From Candidatus Chloroploca sp. Khr17 (GTDB lineage Bacteria > Chloroflexota > Chloroflexia > Chloroflexales > Chloroflexaceae): 64,000 bases of DNA. Below the pieces are notes generated by a model. The model was given only the letters and a program-made list of their open reading frames with translations. It ran no database searches and was not told where the DNA came from. How positions within the stretch are numbered: the stretch's first letter is position 1; the number at the start of each line of letters is the position of its first letter. Below are positions 44,236 to 53,477 of this stretch, one piece after another. Location: positions 49,682 through 113,681 of the forward strand of contig NZ_RYFF01000017.1 of NCBI RefSeq assembly GCF_004138165.1, written 5' to 3'. Made by a program: the position numbers and the translations under genes.

Positions 44236-44721
44236 ATGCAACACACCCTTATTCTGGGGCTTGGCAATCCAATTATGGCTGATGATGGGCTTGGTAGCCA
44301 CGCATGCCAGCAGTTGCAGCGCTGGTATGGTACACTTCCCAGGGTGACGGTCTTTGACGGCGAGACACTTGGGTTGCACCTGTTGCCCCAACTCATCGGG
44401 GTGACAAACCTCTTGCTTGTCGATGCGGTGGTGACGAATGATCCCCCTGGCAGCCTGGTGCGCCTTGAAGGTGAGGCGATCACGGCAGGCATGGCTCGTC
44501 AACTCTCGCTGCATCACGTTGGTCTCGCCGAGTTGCTGGCCCTGGGTCGCCTCGAAGGTGCGATGCCGTCGCGCTGCGTGCTCTGGGGCATGGTGCCCGC
44601 ACGGCTTGAGCTTGGTACCGCGTTGAGTGCAACAGTGGAGGCGCGCTTGCCCGCGCTGCTCGACGCGGTGGCCGCCGAGTTGCAGGGCTGGGGCCTTGCC
44701 AGGCAGGATCACAATGCATGA
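44236..44721 (+). CDS. [NiFe]-hydrogenase maturation endopeptidase
   Basis: A 161-residue protease of the HyaD/HupD/HycI (M52) family that removes the C-terminal peptide of the hydrogenase large subunit after nickel insertion. It has LGLGNPIMADDGLG near 7-20 (with the nickel-sensing acidic residue in MADDG), DGETLGLHLLP near 39-49 and LLVDAV near 58, then a metal-site histidine in SLHHVGL near 91-97. The stop overlaps hypA by 8 bases. No ribosome-binding site is obvious. It implies an [NiFe]-hydrogenase in this genome, outside the window. Confidence 0.9.
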   Translation: MQHTLILGLGNPIMADDGLGSHACQQLQRWYGTLPRVTVFDGETLGLHLLPQLIGVTNLLLVDAVVTNDPPGSLVRLEGEAITAGMARQLSLHHVGLAELLALGRLEGAMPSRCVLWGMVPARLELGTALSATVEARLPALLDAVAAELQGWGLARQDHNA

Positions 44722-45055
44722 GTTGTCAGTGACGGAACACGTTTTGCAACTGGCGCTCAAGGCGGCTGATAGTCGCCGTATCCTCGCGATCGATCTGGTC
44801 GTTGGGAGCCTGAGTAGTTTTGTTGATGACTCGGTGCAGTTCTATTTTGAGATCCTGGGCCGTGAGACGCTTGCCGCAGGGGCCCTGCTTCGCTTTCGCC
44901 GTGTTTCTGCCCAGTCAACCTGTCTCGCTTGCCAGGTCGTCACACCGGTTGATCCGCCCTTGCCGTTCGCCTGTCCTGCCTGTGGCTCGTCGCAACTGCG
45001 GGTCAGCGGTGGCACCGAGTTTTACCTCGCGAGCATCGAAGTCGAAGAATTGTAA
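44714..45055 (+). CDS. hypA: Hydrogenase nickel-incorporation protein HypA
   Basis: A 113-residue metallochaperone that passes nickel to the hydrogenase large subunit together with HypB. The ATG at 44714 is chosen because nickel binding needs the N-terminal MHE, present as MHELSVTEH. The zinc site is two pairs of cysteines, CLAC (near 74-77) and CPAC (near 90-93). An upstream in-frame ATG lies inside the endopeptidase gene and would destroy the MHE start. Confidence 0.95.
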   Translation: MHELSVTEHVLQLALKAADSRRILAIDLVVGSLSSFVDDSVQFYFEILGRETLAAGALLRFRRVSAQSTCLACQVVTPVDPPLPFACPACGSSQLRVSGGTEFYLASIEVEEL

Positions 45056-45128
45056 CGCAGTGTTGCCAAGTCACAATCTTGCCACTTGGATTATCGGCTA
45101 CAGTTGAGCAACAACAGGAGGTGCGCCA

Positions 45129-45770
45129 ATGAAGGTGAATGTTGTTCAGGCGATTTTGAGTGACAATGATGCCGTCGCGACCGAGAATCGCGCTGCCTTT
45201 GATGCGGCAGGTCTCTTTGCCGTGAATGTGATGGCGTCGCCGGGGGCAGGCAAAACTGCGTTGATCCTGGCAACGGCGGAACGTCTGCCTGCCGGGCTTG
45301 GTCTTGGGGTGATTGAGGGCGATCTGGCGTCGTCACTTGATGCCGAGACGATCGCGGCCCGAGGGTTGCCGGTGGTGCAGATCAATACCGGCGGCGGCTG
45401 TCATCTCGATGCACCAATGATCCGGACGGCGCTGCCCCACTTGGATCTGACCAGTCTGCGGCTCTTGATGGTGGAAAATGTGGGCAATCTGGTCTGCCCG
45501 GCCAATTTCAAGCTGGGCACCCATGCCAATGTGGTGGTCGCCAGTGCGCCCGAAGGCCACGATAAGCCGTATAAGTATCCGGGCATGTTTGCGGCGGCTG
45601 ATGTGGTTCTGTTGAATAAGGCCGATCTTTGCTCTGTCTTTGACTTTGATCTTGAGTTCTTTTGCCGTGGCGTGCAGATGGTGAATCCCGATGCTCCGAT
45701 CTTTGCGGTTTCGTGTCGTACTGGCGCGGGCCTTGCGCAGTGGATCGATTGGCTTGTGAGTCGGGTCTAG
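45129..45770 (+). CDS. hypB: Hydrogenase nickel-incorporation GTPase HypB
   Basis: A 213-residue SIMIBI-class GTPase that drives nickel insertion. The P-loop is ASPGAGKT near 37-44. The metal-binding TGGGCHLDA is near 93-101, with VENVGNLVCP near 118-127 and NKAD near 160. There is no N-terminal CxxCGC high-affinity nickel motif or His-rich stretch, so it is the short form that does not store nickel. AGGAGG lies 8 bases before the ATG. Confidence 0.96.
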   Translation: MKVNVVQAILSDNDAVATENRAAFDAAGLFAVNVMASPGAGKTALILATAERLPAGLGLGVIEGDLASSLDAETIAARGLPVVQINTGGGCHLDAPMIRTALPHLDLTSLRLLMVENVGNLVCPANFKLGTHANVVVASAPEGHDKPYKYPGMFAAADVVLLNKADLCSVFDFDLEFFCRGVQMVNPDAPIFAVSCRTGAGLAQWIDWLVSRV

Positions 45771-45774
45771 ATCT

Positions 45775-48222
45775 ATGGAGAGAGCAAGCTTGAGCAATGA
45801 AGCTCACGGTGAGGCGCGGCTGATCCGACTCCGTCTCGCCATCCACGGGGCGGTGCAGGGGGTTGGGTTTCGCCCTTTTGTCTATCGCTGTGCGTTAGAG
45901 GCGCAGCTCACGGGGTGGGTGCTCAATGGGCCTGATGGGGTGGTGATCGAGGTTGAGGGTCGGCGTGATCAGCTTGAGGCTTTTCACCTTCGCATCCTCA
46001 ATGAGCATCCCCGGGTTGCCCGTATTCTCGCTGCGTCAGTTGATTGGCTTGAGCCAGTTGGGTTTCACGGGTTTCAGATCCGTGAGAGTGATGCCGAGGG
46101 CTTGCTTTCGGTGCAGGTCTTGCCCGATCTTGCGACGTGCCCGCAGTGCCGCACCGAGGTGCGCGATCCCGCCAATCGCCGCTACCGTTACCCCTTTATC
46201 AATTGCACCCAGTGTGGCCCGCGCTTTAGCATTATCGAGCAGTTGCCCTATGATCGCCCGGTAACAACCATGCGGTCGTTTGAACTCTGTCCGGATTGTC
46301 GTGCTGAGTACGACAATCCGCTTGACCGGCGCTTCCATGCCCAGCCAAATGCCTGCCCTGTCTGTGGGCCACAGCTTGCCCTCTGGCGGATGCCTGATGG
46401 AGAGGCGGGCGTAAAATCCGAACCCTCTGGGCCAGATCTTCACCATGTCGTTTGTCTGCCAACGAGCGCGACCGTGCTGGCTGAGGGTGATGCAGCTTTG
46501 CGTGGGGCGATCACGGCGATCCTGGCCGGTCAACTTGTCGGAGTCAAGGGGCTCGGCGGGTTTCAGCTGATCTGTGATGCGCGGAACGAGCAAGCCGTGG
46601 CGCGTCTGCGGGTGCGCAAACAGCGCCCGACCAAGCCGCTCGCCCTGATGGTGCGCGATCTGGCGATGGCCTCGACGTTGTGTCTGGTGCCTCAGGAAGC
46701 GGCGGATCTGTTGACTTCGCCGGAAGCGCCGATTGTGCTGCTGCGACGGCGCGATGAGGCCGTGGTTGCGCCCGGGATTGCTCCGGGCAATCCGTACCTC
46801 GGCCTGATGTTGCCAACCACGCCGCTTCACCATCTGTTGCTTGATGCGCTAGATGCCCCCATCGTGGCGACGAGTGGCAATCTGACCGACGAGCCAATTG
46901 CGATTGATGAATACGAAGCGCTGCAGCGCCTGACCGATATCGCTGATTGGCTGCTTGTCCACAATCGCCCGATTGTCCGCCCCGCTGATGATAGCGTCGC
47001 GCTGCTTCTTGGTGGTGAACCGCGCCTGTTGCGACGTGCGCGAGGCTATGCGCCAGCGCCGGTCATCCTCCAGCACCCGGCCCCATCGATTCTCGCGTTG
47101 GGGGCGCAACTCAAGAATACCATTGCGCTGAGTGTTGGACGGCAGGTGCTGCTGAGTCAGCATCTCGGTGATCTCGCCACCCCTGAAGCGCGCACAGTCT
47201 TTGGGCAGGTGGTCGCTGATCTGATGCGCCTCTATGCCGCCACGCCGACGGCAATTGTCCACGATCTCCATCCTGACTACTTTACGACCACGTTTGTGCA
47301 GCGTAGGGGCGATGGCGTGCTGCCAGCGAGCGCTCAAGTGTTGAGCGTTCAGCATCACCACGCGCACCTGGCCTCGTGTATGACCGAGCATCAGGTAGAG
47401 GGGTTGGCGCTGGGGATCATCTGGGACGGGACTGGCTACGGGTTAGATGGCACGATCTGGGGCGGCGAGTTTCTCTATGGCAATGTGGCCTACTCGCAGC
47501 GTGTCGCGCATCTGCGGCCCTTTCTGTTGCCTGGGGGCGATGCCGCGATCCGCGAACCACGGCGCACGGCCCTGGCGCTGCTCTATGCGATTGATGGGGT
47601 TCAGGCGATGGAGTGGGACGACCTGGCCCCGTTGCAGACCTTTACCGCCCACGAGCGGGTGGTCTTCTCGCGGATGTTCCAGACGGGGGCGCAGTGTGTG
47701 CCAACCAGTAGTGTGGGACGACTCTTTGATGGGGTGGCGGCGTTGCTCGGTCTCTGCCAGAAGGTGACGTTTGAAGGTGAAGCGGCGATGATGCTTGAGT
47801 ATGTCGCCGATCCTTATGAAACCGTGAGCTACCCGTTTATGCTGGTTGGTTCTTCACTCGATTGGCGACCTACGTTGATTGCGCTGCTGGCGGATCTGCG
47901 GCGTGGCGTGGCGATTGAGCGGATCAGTGCGCGTTTCCACAATGCGATGGTGTCGAGCATGGTGGCCGTCGCTCGGATGGTTGATCCGCCGGTGATTGTG
48001 TTGAGTGGGGGCTGTTTCCAAAACCGTCTGTTGGCCGAGCGTGCCGTTGCCGTGCTGGGTGCCTGTGGGATGCGGACACTCTTGCATCGCCAGGTGCCAC
48101 CGAATGATGGCGGGATCAGTCTGGGTCAACTGGCGGCTGCTGCCGCACGCATCGAAGGCTATACGTTGACTGAAGTTGTGCGGATCGCACGGTCGTATAC
48201 CTTTGTCCCTGGAATGGAGTAG
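45775..48222 (+). CDS. hypF: Carbamoyltransferase HypF
   Basis: An 815-residue enzyme that uses carbamoyl phosphate and ATP to carbamoylate the C-terminal cysteine of HypE, the first step in making the cyanide ligands. An acylphosphatase domain comes first (~18-105, GAVQGVGFRPFV), then two zinc-finger motifs of paired CxxC (~120-205). A YrdC-like domain follows (~240-420, with KQRPTKPLALMVRD) and a Kae1-like domain (~430-800, with HHHAHLASCMTEH and DGTGYGLDGTIWGGE). It starts 4 bases after hypB. In-frame start codons a few residues later are possible. Confidence 0.96.
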   Translation: MERASLSNEAHGEARLIRLRLAIHGAVQGVGFRPFVYRCALEAQLTGWVLNGPDGVVIEVEGRRDQLEAFHLRILNEHPRVARILAASVDWLEPVGFHGFQIRESDAEGLLSVQVLPDLATCPQCRTEVRDPANRRYRYPFINCTQCGPRFSIIEQLPYDRPVTTMRSFELCPDCRAEYDNPLDRRFHAQPNACPVCGPQLALWRMPDGEAGVKSEPSGPDLHHVVCLPTSATVLAEGDAALRGAITAILAGQLVGVKGLGGFQLICDARNEQAVARLRVRKQRPTKPLALMVRDLAMASTLCLVPQEAADLLTSPEAPIVLLRRRDEAVVAPGIAPGNPYLGLMLPTTPLHHLLLDALDAPIVATSGNLTDEPIAIDEYEALQRLTDIADWLLVHNRPIVRPADDSVALLLGGEPRLLRRARGYAPAPVILQHPAPSILALGAQLKNTIALSVGRQVLLSQHLGDLATPEARTVFGQVVADLMRLYAATPTAIVHDLHPDYFTTTFVQRRGDGVLPASAQVLSVQHHHAHLASCMTEHQVEGLALGIIWDGTGYGLDGTIWGGEFLYGNVAYSQRVAHLRPFLLPGGDAAIREPRRTALALLYAIDGVQAMEWDDLAPLQTFTAHERVVFSRMFQTGAQCVPTSSVGRLFDGVAALLGLCQKVTFEGEAAMMLEYVADPYETVSYPFMLVGSSLDWRPTLIALLADLRRGVAIERISARFHNAMVSSMVAVARMVDPPVIVLSGGCFQNRLLAERAVAVLGACGMRTLLHRQVPPNDGGISLGQLAAAAARIEGYTLTEVVRIARSYTFVPGME

Positions 48223-48226
48223 GCGT

Positions 48227-48484
48227 ATGTGTCTTGGTGTACCTGGCAAAGTGATTGCCGTTGAACCAGAACGCGATGGCATTGTGATGGGCCGCGTGAA
48301 TTTTGGGGGGATCGTCAAGTCGGTTTGTCTCGCCTATACGCCCGAGGTGCAGGTCGGCCAGTATGTGATCGTGCATGTTGGGTTTGCCCTGAGCATTGTT
48401 GATGAAGAAGAGGCCGCCAGGGTTTTTGAGTATCTGCGCGAGATGAATGAACTGGACGAGTTGGCGCTCAAACAACCGGAGTAA
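48227..48484 (+). CDS. hypC: Hydrogenase assembly chaperone HypC
   Basis: An 85-residue chaperone that carries the Fe(CN)2CO unit with HypD to the hydrogenase large subunit. The ATG at 48227 gives the required N-terminal MCLGVPGKV, whose second-position cysteine binds the iron. Frame further upstream lies inside hypF. The second hallmark, YVIVHVGFALSIVDEEEA, is present near 46-63. hypD begins 4 bases after its stop. Confidence 0.96.
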   Translation: MCLGVPGKVIAVEPERDGIVMGRVNFGGIVKSVCLAYTPEVQVGQYVIVHVGFALSIVDEEEAARVFEYLREMNELDELALKQPE

Positions 48485-48487
48485 GCC

Positions 48488-49576
<1,089 letters not shown>

Positions 49577-49581
49577 CAAGC

Positions 49582-50628
49582 GTGGCATTTGAAGCAGTCT
49601 GTCCCATTCCGCTCAGCCAGTATCCAACGGTGACGATGGGGCATGGCGGGGGCGGGCGGTTGACGCAGATGCTGATCGAGCAACTGATTCAGCCTGCGTT
49701 GACCAATCCGAGCCTGGATCGTCTGCATGACGGGGCACAGTTGGAGGTGGGTGGTGCGCGCGTCGCCTTTTCGACCGACTCGTATGTCATCAGTCCGCTC
49801 TTCTTTCCTGGCGGCGATATCGGCTCACTGGCGGTGCATGGCACGGTGAACGACCTCGCCATGTGTGGGGCGCAGCCGCTCGCCCTCTCGGTCGGGATGA
49901 TCATTGAAGAGGGCCTGCCGATGGAGACGCTGTGGCGGGTGGTGCAGAGCATGCGTGATGCGGCGGGTGCCGTTGGGGTGCCGATTGTGACTGGCGACAC
50001 CAAGGTGGTTGATCGGGGCAAAGGTGACGGCATCTTTCTCAACACGACGGGCCTTGGCCTGATTCCGCCGGGCATCCAGATCGACCCGCAGCGTGCCGAG
50101 CCAGGCGATGTCGTGCTCGTCAGTGGCCCGCTCGCCAATCACGGCATTGCGATCATGTCGGTACGTGAAGGTCTGGAATTTGAGACCGCACTTGAGAGTG
50201 ACTCGGCCCCCCTGCACACCCTGGTCGCCGATCTGCTCGGAGTGGCTGGGCCGGCAGTACATGTCTTGCGCGACCCAACGCGAGGCGGCGTCGCCTCGGC
50301 GCTCAACGAGATCGCGCAGGCGGCGCGGGTTGGCATCCTGCTTGAAGAGAAGAACATCCCCCTCGATGAAGCGGTGCGTGGCGCCTGTGAAATCCTCGGG
50401 CTTGACCCGCTCTATGTCGCCAACGAAGGTAAATGCCTGGTGATTGTCGCGGCCGATTACGCCACCCTGGCCCTGGAAGCGTTGCGTCGCCACCCGCTCG
50501 GAGCACAGGCCGCCATGATCGGCCAGGTAACGAGCGAGCATCCAGGCAGCGTTGTGATGCGTTCACGGATTGGTGGTATGCGCAGCGTTGACATGCTCAG
50601 CGGCGAGCAACTGCCGCGCATCTGTTAA
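49582..50628 (+). CDS. hypE: Carbamoyl-dehydratase HypE
   Basis: A 348-residue ATP-dependent dehydratase that turns the carbamoyl group on its C-terminal cysteine into thiocyanate, the cyanide donor. The GTG at 49582 is chosen from the gap to hypD; further upstream frame overlaps hypD. The N-terminal GHGGGGRLTQ nucleotide loop, FSTDSYVI and GDTKVVDRGKGDG are present, and the protein ends PRIC with the acceptor cysteine last. A strong hairpin 11 bases after the stop ends the hyp operon. Confidence 0.96.
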   Translation: MAFEAVCPIPLSQYPTVTMGHGGGGRLTQMLIEQLIQPALTNPSLDRLHDGAQLEVGGARVAFSTDSYVISPLFFPGGDIGSLAVHGTVNDLAMCGAQPLALSVGMIIEEGLPMETLWRVVQSMRDAAGAVGVPIVTGDTKVVDRGKGDGIFLNTTGLGLIPPGIQIDPQRAEPGDVVLVSGPLANHGIAIMSVREGLEFETALESDSAPLHTLVADLLGVAGPAVHVLRDPTRGGVASALNEIAQAARVGILLEEKNIPLDEAVRGACEILGLDPLYVANEGKCLVIVAADYATLALEALRRHPLGAQAAMIGQVTSEHPGSVVMRSRIGGMRSVDMLSGEQLPRIC

Positions 50629-50638
50629 AGCTGAATGC

Positions 50639-50675
50639 CAGACGGGGTGCGGGGCCTGGCCCCGCACCCCGTCTG
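50639..50675. terminator. Bidirectional terminator hairpin between hypE and the DUF4332 gene
   Basis: An 18-base inverted repeat (CAGACGGGGTGCGGGGCC and complement) around a single central base gives a stem of about 16 bp. It lies between two convergent genes. There is no T-run on either strand. Confidence 0.7.
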
Positions 50676-50684
50676 ACATCATCC

Positions 50685-51170
50685 CTAATAGACCTCAGCG
50701 TTCCCGCCAAAAAAGAGCACCTGCGGCAACTCACGTGCGTGTTCGATCCAGCCTTTGACCACCTTGGGGGTAGGGGAGCGTTTGAGCAAGCCCAGTTCGG
50801 TATTGGCTTGTTTCAACTGGGGCAACAGATCATCGGCATTGCGGAAGGCCAGATCCGGCACCGTCGTGACCCCGGCAGCGGTCAGCAGCGTCGCATTTGT
50901 CCACGACACCCCATTTACCCGTTCGAGATCCATCAAATAGAGCGCTTTGAGCAGTTCAACCTGATCAATGCCAGCACTCGCCGCGATCGCATCGCGGCCC
51001 TCGGGTTGGGCACCGCGTTCGAGCAGGGTGACATTGGTCATGATATCGAGGCTATTCAATTTCTTGACCAGCTCAGGATCGAGGCTCGCAATCGAACCAA
51101 GCTTCGTCATAAAGCTCACGGCCCCATCTGTCTTGACCGCCTCGCCCTCACTGATCTTCTTCTCCGCCAT
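50685..51170 (-). CDS. DUF4332 helix-hairpin-helix protein
   Basis: A 161-residue cytoplasmic protein. The ATG at 51170 is chosen for the AGGAGG 7 bases upstream. Residues ~18-150 match the DUF4332 pattern: two helix-hairpin-helix-like modules with LLERGAQPEGRDAIAASAGI, then LMDLERVNGVSWTNATLLTAAGV and VPDLAFRNADDLLPQL. The function of the family is not established; HhH folds often bind DNA or mediate protein contacts. An extended -10 promoter lies ~50 bases upstream, and the gene appears to be alone. Confidence 0.8.
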   Translation of the reverse strand: MAEKKISEGEAVKTDGAVSFMTKLGSIASLDPELVKKLNSLDIMTNVTLLERGAQPEGRDAIAASAGIDQVELLKALYLMDLERVNGVSWTNATLLTAAGVTTVPDLAFRNADDLLPQLKQANTELGLLKRSPTPKVVKGWIEHARELPQVLFFGGNAEVY

Positions 51171-51216
51171 ACAAAAACCTCCTGATGCTTTCCAATACGC
51201 CACATTACACCGATCT

Positions 51217-51225
51217 ATTATACCA
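51217..51225 (-). promoter_or_regulatory. Extended -10 promoter of the DUF4332 gene
   Basis: On the minus strand TG-G-TATAAT, a perfect -10 with TG extension, 47 bases before the ATG. Confidence 0.5.
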
Positions 51226-51267
51226 AAAGCAGGGCTATCGGGCGTTTTAAGCGAACCGCAGGCCCGC

Positions 51268-52251
51268 TTAGAATGCCCGATCAGGGCACAACACATACCA
51301 CCACCAGTTATGCTGCACACCATCGGTCACACCAGCGCCACGAGGCAGATGATCGAGCCACCAGAGGTGATGCAAGCGCATATCGCCGTTGCCCCAGTCT
51401 TGCGCATTCATCATCCGTGGTGGGCCACTGAGGTCGGGGAAGTTGTGCCAGGTATCGGCGCGTGAAAGCACCGGACGAGCATTGCCCCACTCGTAATCGC
51501 GGGTACTATTAGGGGCAAAATGGACATTGCCACACTCGGCGCGCCCGGGGTGGCGTAACTCGTGGCGAATGTAGCGCTCCCAGAGGTTGCGTTCGCCCTG
51601 GTGGTTGCGGTAGACGTGGCTCATAATTGACTCGACCCGATGGCCGAAATTTTCGAGCATGCAGTCAACACCGCGTTCATAATTGAAGCCCATGATGACG
51701 AAGCGTCGTGGGCAGAGATCGGGCGACGCCAGCGGCGGCGAGTTGCACCAGATCGCCCCGGCCCCCACCATCTGGCTTTCGTAATAGCCAGCATAGGGAA
51801 AGCCCATCAGCCAGACTTCGTCAATGGCACCACTGAGCACTTTGCGCTTGAGATCGAACGTCGCGATCAAATGCTCATAGTCAACGGCATCGGGCTGATG
51901 AAAGTTCTGCTGGCGGGCCATGCAGCGGAGATAGGTTGCGTCCTCGTAGGTAAAGCCGTCGCGTTTGACGGGATAGCCATCAACGACCTGATGCTCGGCG
52001 ATTTCGTAGCGTGCGATCCCGCCCGAGGCTGTGCGCAGATCAGCGGCATACTGTTGTGCGAGCGCAACGGGATTGGGCCAGTTGAAATACTCGTAGAGGC
52101 GGAGCCCGCCGCGGGCTTCAAGGATGGGTGCGTGGGTAATCAGGCTGACGCGCAGCGTGATGGGCTCGACGGTTGCGGGCGAACCGTGGAGCACGCCCTG
52201 GTCGCGGTGTTGAGCTTGTTTACGTGAGCCAAAGAGCCAGTCGAACATCAC
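51268..52251 (-). CDS. Conserved-looking hypothetical protein
   Basis: A 327-residue protein with no signal peptide or membrane segment. It is rich in aromatic residues (WERYIRHELRH, CGNVHFAPNSTRDYEWGN, HNFPDL) and has several WN and NYE motifs. RHELRH contains an HExxH pattern, but no third metal ligand is clear, so a metalloprotease call is not justified. It overlaps the glycosyltransferase gene by 4 bases (ATGA on the minus strand), which suggests a joint role, for instance in exopolysaccharide or cell-surface glycan handling. I did not recognise the family. Confidence 0.75.
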   Translation of the reverse strand: MMFDWLFGSRKQAQHRDQGVLHGSPATVEPITLRVSLITHAPILEARGGLRLYEYFNWPNPVALAQQYAADLRTASGGIARYEIAEHQVVDGYPVKRDGFTYEDATYLRCMARQQNFHQPDAVDYEHLIATFDLKRKVLSGAIDEVWLMGFPYAGYYESQMVGAGAIWCNSPPLASPDLCPRRFVIMGFNYERGVDCMLENFGHRVESIMSHVYRNHQGERNLWERYIRHELRHPGRAECGNVHFAPNSTRDYEWGNARPVLSRADTWHNFPDLSGPPRMMNAQDWGNGDMRLHHLWWLDHLPRGAGVTDGVQHNWWWYVLCPDRAF

Positions 52252-53471
52252 AGATCTCGCATTGCTACAGCATAGGCCTGTTCAGCAATCAGCACGAGGC
52301 GATCCCAGTTATACTCGGTTGCCGCGATCTGCGCATTATCGGCGAGGCGCATGCGCAGGATCTCATCATCAATGAGGCGCAGCGTTGCGGCGGCGAGGGC
52401 CGCAGGATTACCAGGCGGCACCAGCAAGCCACTCGTCTCGTGAATCAGCATATTGCGGGCCTCACCGACATCACTAGCGATAACCGCGAGGCCAAAGCCC
52501 ATCAATTCGAGCAACTTGGCCGAGCAGCGCGCCCGATTAATCAGCGTATCACGCGTTGGCACAAGCGCAATGGCGGCCTCGGCAATCACCTCAGGAATGA
52601 CGGCGGGGTCGAGCCACCCGCGATAGTCAAGCATGGAAGCAAAACCGGCTCGGTTCGCCCAGGCGAGCAGTTCCTGTTCTTCCCCGTTTTCCCCCCGACC
52701 AATCACAATCAGGCGTACGCCAGGCCGTGCCGTCGCGATTGTCACCAGGGCTGCCACCAACTCGTGCAGATCGATTTCCCAGAAGCGCGTATAGAGCAGC
52801 AGGGTCGGATAGGGTTGATAGGCCGGTACCCGATCGGGTTCATCAAGGGGAAAGAGGGGCAAATGGTCGTGCCACTCGTCTTGCTCATCAGCATCATCAA
52901 AGAGCGCGGGATCAATGCCATTGGGCAAATAGAAGACCCGCTCGGGCGGCACCCCCATCGACCAGACGAGACTTTCGAGGGTACGGCTCGCGACCGTCAC
53001 GGCGGCGGCGCGGCGGGGCAAATCGCGTTCTTGCCAGGCAAAGAGCCAGCGCGCGCTGGAAGGATAGGGTAGCAACTCATTCCAGCCCCCCCAGCCTTCC
53101 CAGTCATCGCTATCGACCACCAGGGGCACCCGGGGCGAGAGGCCACGGGAAGCGAGGGCCGCGAGACCGCTATAGCCCTTGGGCTTGCAGAGGTGCAACA
53201 GGTGCGGGTGGCTATCAAGCGCGATCCGCAACAACGAGGCACTCTGTTCAAGAATAGTGACGGCACCAGACGACGTTGGCAGGGGTGTATGAATAACCGT
53301 TACCCCATCGAGCACCACCCGTGTCCCGGCATCTTCGGGATTATGCACGGGTGGCGCAACCAGAGTAACGCTATGCCCACGCCGCACGAGTGCGCGTGCG
53401 AGTGGCAACATCCGCGCCAGCAAGGTTCCTTTGGGGCGCACCCCAAATGGGGCGAGCATGGCAATACGCAC
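52248..53471 (-). CDS. GT4-family glycosyltransferase
   Basis: A 407-residue GT-B fold enzyme. The N-terminal domain starts MRIAMLAPFGVRPKGTL with the glycine-rich acceptor loop, and has HLLHLCKPKGYSGL near 95-108. The C-terminal domain has VFYLPNGIDPALF near 189-201, VIGRGENGEE, and a donor-site E/K region ARCSAKLLELMGFGLAVIASDVGEARNMI-type near 314-342. Its sugar donor and acceptor cannot be read. The partner gene overlaps by 4 bases and is of unknown function. It lies 6 bases from the end of the reductase gene upstream on the same strand. Confidence 0.9.
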   Translation of the reverse strand: MRIAMLAPFGVRPKGTLLARMLPLARALVRRGHSVTLVAPPVHNPEDAGTRVVLDGVTVIHTPLPTSSGAVTILEQSASLLRIALDSHPHLLHLCKPKGYSGLAALASRGLSPRVPLVVDSDDWEGWGGWNELLPYPSSARWLFAWQERDLPRRAAAVTVASRTLESLVWSMGVPPERVFYLPNGIDPALFDDADEQDEWHDHLPLFPLDEPDRVPAYQPYPTLLLYTRFWEIDLHELVAALVTIATARPGVRLIVIGRGENGEEQELLAWANRAGFASMLDYRGWLDPAVIPEVIAEAAIALVPTRDTLINRARCSAKLLELMGFGLAVIASDVGEARNMLIHETSGLLVPPGNPAALAAATLRLIDDEILRMRLADNAQIAATEYNWDRLVLIAEQAYAVAMRDL

Positions 53472-53477
53472 GTGTGA

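Noticed and set aside
51268..52251. Zinc metalloprotease call from HELRH
   Set aside because: HExxH alone occurs by chance, and no third ligand or Met-turn was seen.
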